In this document: positions 7,501 through 8,007 of the stretch, piece by piece | How the letters are laid out: each line of letters starts with the position of its first letter | Numbering within the stretch: the stretch's first letter is position 1 | From: Candidatus Cloacimonadota bacterium | Lineage (GTDB): Bacteria; Cloacimonadota; Cloacimonadia; JGIOTU-2; B8-G9 | Length of the DNA: 8,007 nucleotides | Assembly (NCBI GenBank): GCA_003647765.1 | Contig: QMNM01000054.1 | Location: 1 to 8,007 of the forward strand | Reading direction: 5' to 3' | The notes under the pieces: generated by a model | Told to the model about the DNA's origin: nothing | The model's input: the letters and a program-made list of their open reading frames with translations, nothing else | Database searches by the model: none | Translations under genes and position numbers: made by a program

Positions 7501-7595
7501 GATTAACTGCAAGGTATAATTTAAATTCTAACAAAAAAGATGGAAAACAAACAAGAACTATTGAGATAAATATATGGGTAAAATTTACATTTTAG
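1521..7595 (+). CDS. sprA: SprA-family T9SS outer-membrane translocon protein
   Basis: In Bacteroidetes, SprA (Sov) is the giant beta-barrel that passes folded type IX secretion cargo across the outer membrane. Numbering from the ATG at 1521, this is 2024 residues, somewhat shorter than the roughly 2400 of Flavobacterium SprA. A basic then hydrophobic signal-peptide-like stretch (about 18-40) starts it. SprA-like blocks follow: LFGDRATGLRVNG (189-201), LFGIKTKFKFGDLN (307-320), RYFYI (near 357), DYLIDYDLGIVTIINP (659-674), YIDDMES (797-803), GEDTGLD (947-953) and a DANGQLD segment (1003-1009). The C-terminal part alternates as beta strands do and ends in WVKFTF, with the terminal Phe typical of BAM substrates. 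A Lys/Glu-rich insert fills 1641-1718. Start choices: ATG 1521 (53-base overlap with coaX), TTG 1518, or TTG 1566 (8-base overlap), the last giving a compact signal peptide, MNNKKFFLII. None has a clear Shine-Dalgarno. Partners such as PorV are not in the window. Confidence 0.9.
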   Translation: MDCILSIRKPLKINTLNNKKFFLIITFLLKIIFFSVAIKFSLCPLPLCGNIQLTPTYSSALSIRSYHLTNAPFYQGGKRVFPEQIQKGLVQDKINYYFLKNDLLKYEYKLDYPDSLMIISYKFEDSPIFPTIAMPLDKFFKSVTYYKRRQKFIAELSNQLSEKEGPTGQGIIPDIKIPKGVMPKTFRKLFGDRATGLRVNGHQKLSFGGVSTVTKGQQQIEGTKDSGFPDLKMKQELNLSLQGNIGDKVTVDVKQKSQEETIFQENKINIKYKGYDDDIVQLVEGGDTNLNISGSKYISYSGSSEGLFGIKTKFKFGDLNITVIASKEEGQKSSATFYGTSTKDSTNIRDMDFEKYRYFYIAPPEQLYFNVDLDESGEPTAFNPDSSLYVDDILYINSALSPKEGTVKLYVDDNNANNNLYAIKGYSDDPNDTKMYYFDKLYPNESDGFVVDYNTGIIYINRNITNNYDVGVVYITDNDTEIGNEEQNYNPSDSTTYATVRIIKKEYQTITTDDPYWMQMCQNKYYLGAQNINNDGFELQIYTLLSGGEKQFTISQESNITYAEFLGLDDNGDGIVNGYDMGINLSDGIVTFPYLQPFKKLENIAIYNKLTPNVAQDVKFYIAVKMRTRRDQINLGQLNIIKNSEKITADGQLLKKNVDYLIDYDLGIVTIINPEIKNNPDAKIKIDYEYEPIFAMEARTLIGMRADYKYSKNAKLGGTFLYQSETVRDKKPKLGKEPKRMILMGLDGELNYEPPIMTKLVNWIPLVNTDVESNVKLTGAVAMNIPTPNATKKKQAYIDDMESIVETYPLGISRSTWHFASPPVTDDSLDTGKVIWYNPYHRWRADAIYDNLSEKEAKEYVSILECKIVPDSAAGPNWSGIMKYLGTNIDLSEKKYIELLVRPDENMNLNDCLHINLGYIDEDFYEPELDELNTEDIIYTDGKLDIGEDTGLDTLLSKYEPGYNANTNTDPNGDDFHYVTGSDNYDKINGTEGNNKLDTEDLDANGQLDQYNGYFEYSINFADTTYLVDELKNGWRLYRIPLQDTFSYNVRGNDRMPTFLDVKYARIWFEKSSPDTSIIAFINIDIVGNKWQEQRIQYADGITISDSLIYSDETFSIATYNTQKNPNYTPPSGSLEDVDEDKTELEQSIVIEFNNISEDRLCPVRQFFVDKMNLLKYKKLRFWAYAQSYPENTTTDEFAEIFIQIGADTLNYYQYSEKIPLRDDYGKKMRQDWWKDISIKLSDITEIKKVHKDSVITTGDKQFEMKGNPSLMNIRQITIGLIRHGGHKDYFSGQIFFDDIRLTEPYDDIGIVYSLSLTTKFADFLSFTASIDKKSPNFYTINQDKGTWTDSWKYNLNNSISLNKFLPTDWGYRIPLILNYDYSISKPLYKSNSDIYLKKGKEREQEKSESSTKSANITISKQKKSPNFFVHYLLDNSTLNSTIKNTKSISPTRADTTWNYTAKYAYKLNFKKENNLTIFKGFQWYYLPQNIDASVDYSYNHPKKWRFTEIDTLYTKQKIMEQLIVTEKIVTNTSVKYEILTDLSTNYSLRTTRDLQRKIMIDNFNIGMETNRTQKVNANYSRQFLDFITPSSSYDVTYIEDKKFDNNQNFDYLNISNVREIKTGLTISPKNFARKIFGSGKKKKDKEEEKEKGEWRKGKGEMEEEETHEPKDENQKQEDELGKRKNGEQLIPKADSLLKKEKEEEKKTKEQEDKKTRKFSIPVISLIRQGIEKFGNIQLNYRNVYNTKAKPMDKKASFLYQIGIEDLADTLIDSKVIEDKYNASGSVDILNWKYLTSSLSADYEFRKTNNKGNVSKNITTTFPSLSLSLTEFEKLIHMTKVLNSSRLNSTYVRRITKTGSGDWEEPSKITTETSFQPLLSWNGNWIKNITTSLSANYGITKQDEKERQSVTTATDKTIQGNIKYSFSAPTGIKIPLLRSVSFKNELTLSIDGSYSLKDQYTETPSTGKVPERSSSDISFRTNASYIFSRGIDGGLTARYNLNSNKKDGKQTRTIEINIWVKFTF
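1642..1667. repeat. CACAGAG-like repeat remnant inside the sprA signal-peptide region
   Basis: On the + strand this reads CTCTGTGCCCTCTCC then CTCTTTGTGGC. It matches the reverse complement of the element at 120-145 at 21 of 26 positions without gaps. In the sprA frame it encodes SLCPLPLCG (residues 41-49), a Cys/Pro-rich piece at the end of the hydrophobic segment. The likely explanation is that a dispersed repeat entered the gene near the signal-peptide cleavage region; chance similarity of pyrimidine-rich sequence is the alternative. Confidence 0.5.
6441..6519. repeat. Polypurine tract with five 7-bp GGAGAAA-type units inside sprA
   Basis: Of these 79 bases only three are pyrimidines (T at 6455, 6483 and 6505). 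Within it, 6470-6504 reads as five consecutive heptamers: GGAGAAA, GGAGAAT, GGAGAAA, GGGAAAA, GGAGAAA. Since 7 is not a multiple of three, the unit is read in all three frames in turn, giving EKGEWRKGKGEM. It lies in the Lys/Glu-rich segment of the SprA-like protein (residues 1641-1718), probably a disordered loop between barrel strands. Confidence 0.85.
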
Positions 7596-7823
7596 ACATG
7601 GATTTCTGGGTGTTAAAGGACTTAATCGCTAACTAAACTGGACAAACTGACATGAATTTCTTTTTATTTCTTTCCATAAAATTCTTCGCGATGAGTCCGC
7701 AAAGTTAGTGATAAGTTTGCGTTTAATAAATGAAAAGGTCGTCCCTCAGAAGTAGTGGTGAATGATTTATTAACTAAAGCATCTCAAATTGAATACAACT
7801 ACTTATACAGGACTAGCCATTAT

Positions 7824-7862
7824 GAAACCCGACTCGAGTTCAAAGAACCCGAGTCGAGTTTC
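7824..7862. repeat. Large hairpin with 17-base arms and CAAAG loop
   Basis: GAAACCCGACTCGAGTT (7824-7840) pairs with AACCCGAGTCGAGTTTC (7846-7862) around CAAAG. Fifteen of 17 positions pair; the two exceptions are C-A and A-C apposed bases. On the + strand it is followed by TGTG and then a run of A, not T, and on the - strand no T run follows it, so it is not a standard intrinsic terminator in either direction. It could still protect the 3' end of the sprA transcript or be a dispersed palindromic repeat. Confidence 0.8.
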
Positions 7863-7873
7863 TGTGAAAAAAA

Positions 7874-7943
7874 ATCCCGTAGGCATGAAATAATTATAGC
7901 AATAATTACAATAGCAAATCATAGCTCCGTAGGAGCGATATAA
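7874..7943. repeat. Two CCGTAGG-core mini-hairpin elements
   Basis: The first, ATCCC GTA GGCAT (7874-7886), is a 5-bp stem with one C-C mismatch. The second, GCTCC GTA GGAGC (7924-7936), is a perfect 5-bp stem. Both share the CCGTAGG core and are followed by A/T-rich tails (GAAATAATTATAG and GATATAAATGGC). Between them lies TAATTAT AGCA ATAATTA (7891-7908), a further inverted repeat. From memory, elements of the form GCTCCGTAGGAGC with an ATAT-rich tail are common dispersed repeats in several environmental bacterial lineages; I could not search to confirm it. Confidence 0.6.
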
Positions 7944-8007
7944 ATGGCTTAATTTGCGAAAGTCATAATTTTAGAAAAAAGACGAGGTATAGTATTATAT
8001 TTGACTA

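Larger units (their letters stand above)
7596..8007. other. Gene-less region downstream of sprA
   Basis: I see no convincing gene, RNA gene or clear intrinsic terminator directly after sprA. There is a T-rich patch around 7653-7672 and a short inverted repeat CGCAAA (7698-7703) / TTTGCG (7716-7721). A strong hairpin and a pair of CCGTAGG elements follow, listed separately. A 62-codon frame at 7755-7943 starts with GTG but runs through both repeat structures and resembles no family I know. The last 60 bases show nothing I can assign. Confidence 0.65.

Noticed and set aside
7596-7680. Intrinsic terminator directly after sprA
   Set aside because: There is a T-rich patch near 7653-7672 but no GC-rich stem before it.
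7686-7721. Hammerhead-ribozyme-like string CGATGAGTCCGC
   Set aside because: The required CUGAUGA core and the matching GAAA box are absent; only a partial resemblance to the core remains.
7755-7943. 62-codon + strand frame beginning with GTG
   Set aside because: It runs through the 7824-7862 hairpin and both CCGTAGG elements, has no clear ribosome binding site and resembles no family I know.

Overview
The window is AT-rich bacterial DNA with two genes, both on the + strand. A repeat-filled non-coding stretch precedes them (1-766) and a shorter one follows (7596-8007). The first gene is a type III pantothenate kinase (coaX, 767-1573). The second is a very large SprA-family outer-membrane protein (about 2024 residues, 1521-7595), the translocon of the type IX secretion system (T9SS). 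SprA homologues belong mainly to the Fibrobacteres-Chlorobi-Bacteroidetes group and related candidate phyla. The AT-rich genome, the dispersed short repeats, the AGGA ribosome-binding site before coaX and the divergent SprA suggest an uncultured lineage near that group (WOR-3/Stahlbacteria-like or Cloacimonadota-like) rather than a typical Bacteroidetes. That placement is inference.

Left region (1-766): four copies of a 28-bp unit, itself four NNGCGTA heptamers, run off the left edge. A 26-bp CACAGAG-type element and two further heptamers follow. Next comes a stretch bounded by a 12-bp perfect inverted repeat (199-210 and 500-511). It holds four near-identical 13-mers (consensus ACCCCGTTAGATA) in alternating orientation and a strong CCCACAACT hairpin. 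Five spaced AATCTTT units and a doubled CGTGAACC follow. I found no convincing gene or RNA gene here.

Gene region (767-7595): the genes overlap, so they are probably cotranscribed and translationally coupled. Their jobs differ: CoaX makes 4'-phosphopantothenate for coenzyme A in the cytoplasm, while SprA would sit in the outer membrane and pass folded T9SS cargo to the surface. No other T9SS component is in the window. Two short segments of sprA look repeat-derived: part of the signal-peptide region resembles the CACAGAG element, and a Lys/Glu-rich segment contains five 7-bp purine units.

Right region (7596-8007): no convincing gene. It holds a near-perfect 17-bp-arm hairpin and two small hairpin elements sharing a CCGTAGG core.

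The best candidates for something undescribed are the alternating 13-mer cluster, the repeat-derived coding segments in sprA, and the recurring 7-bp period in the left array and inside sprA.
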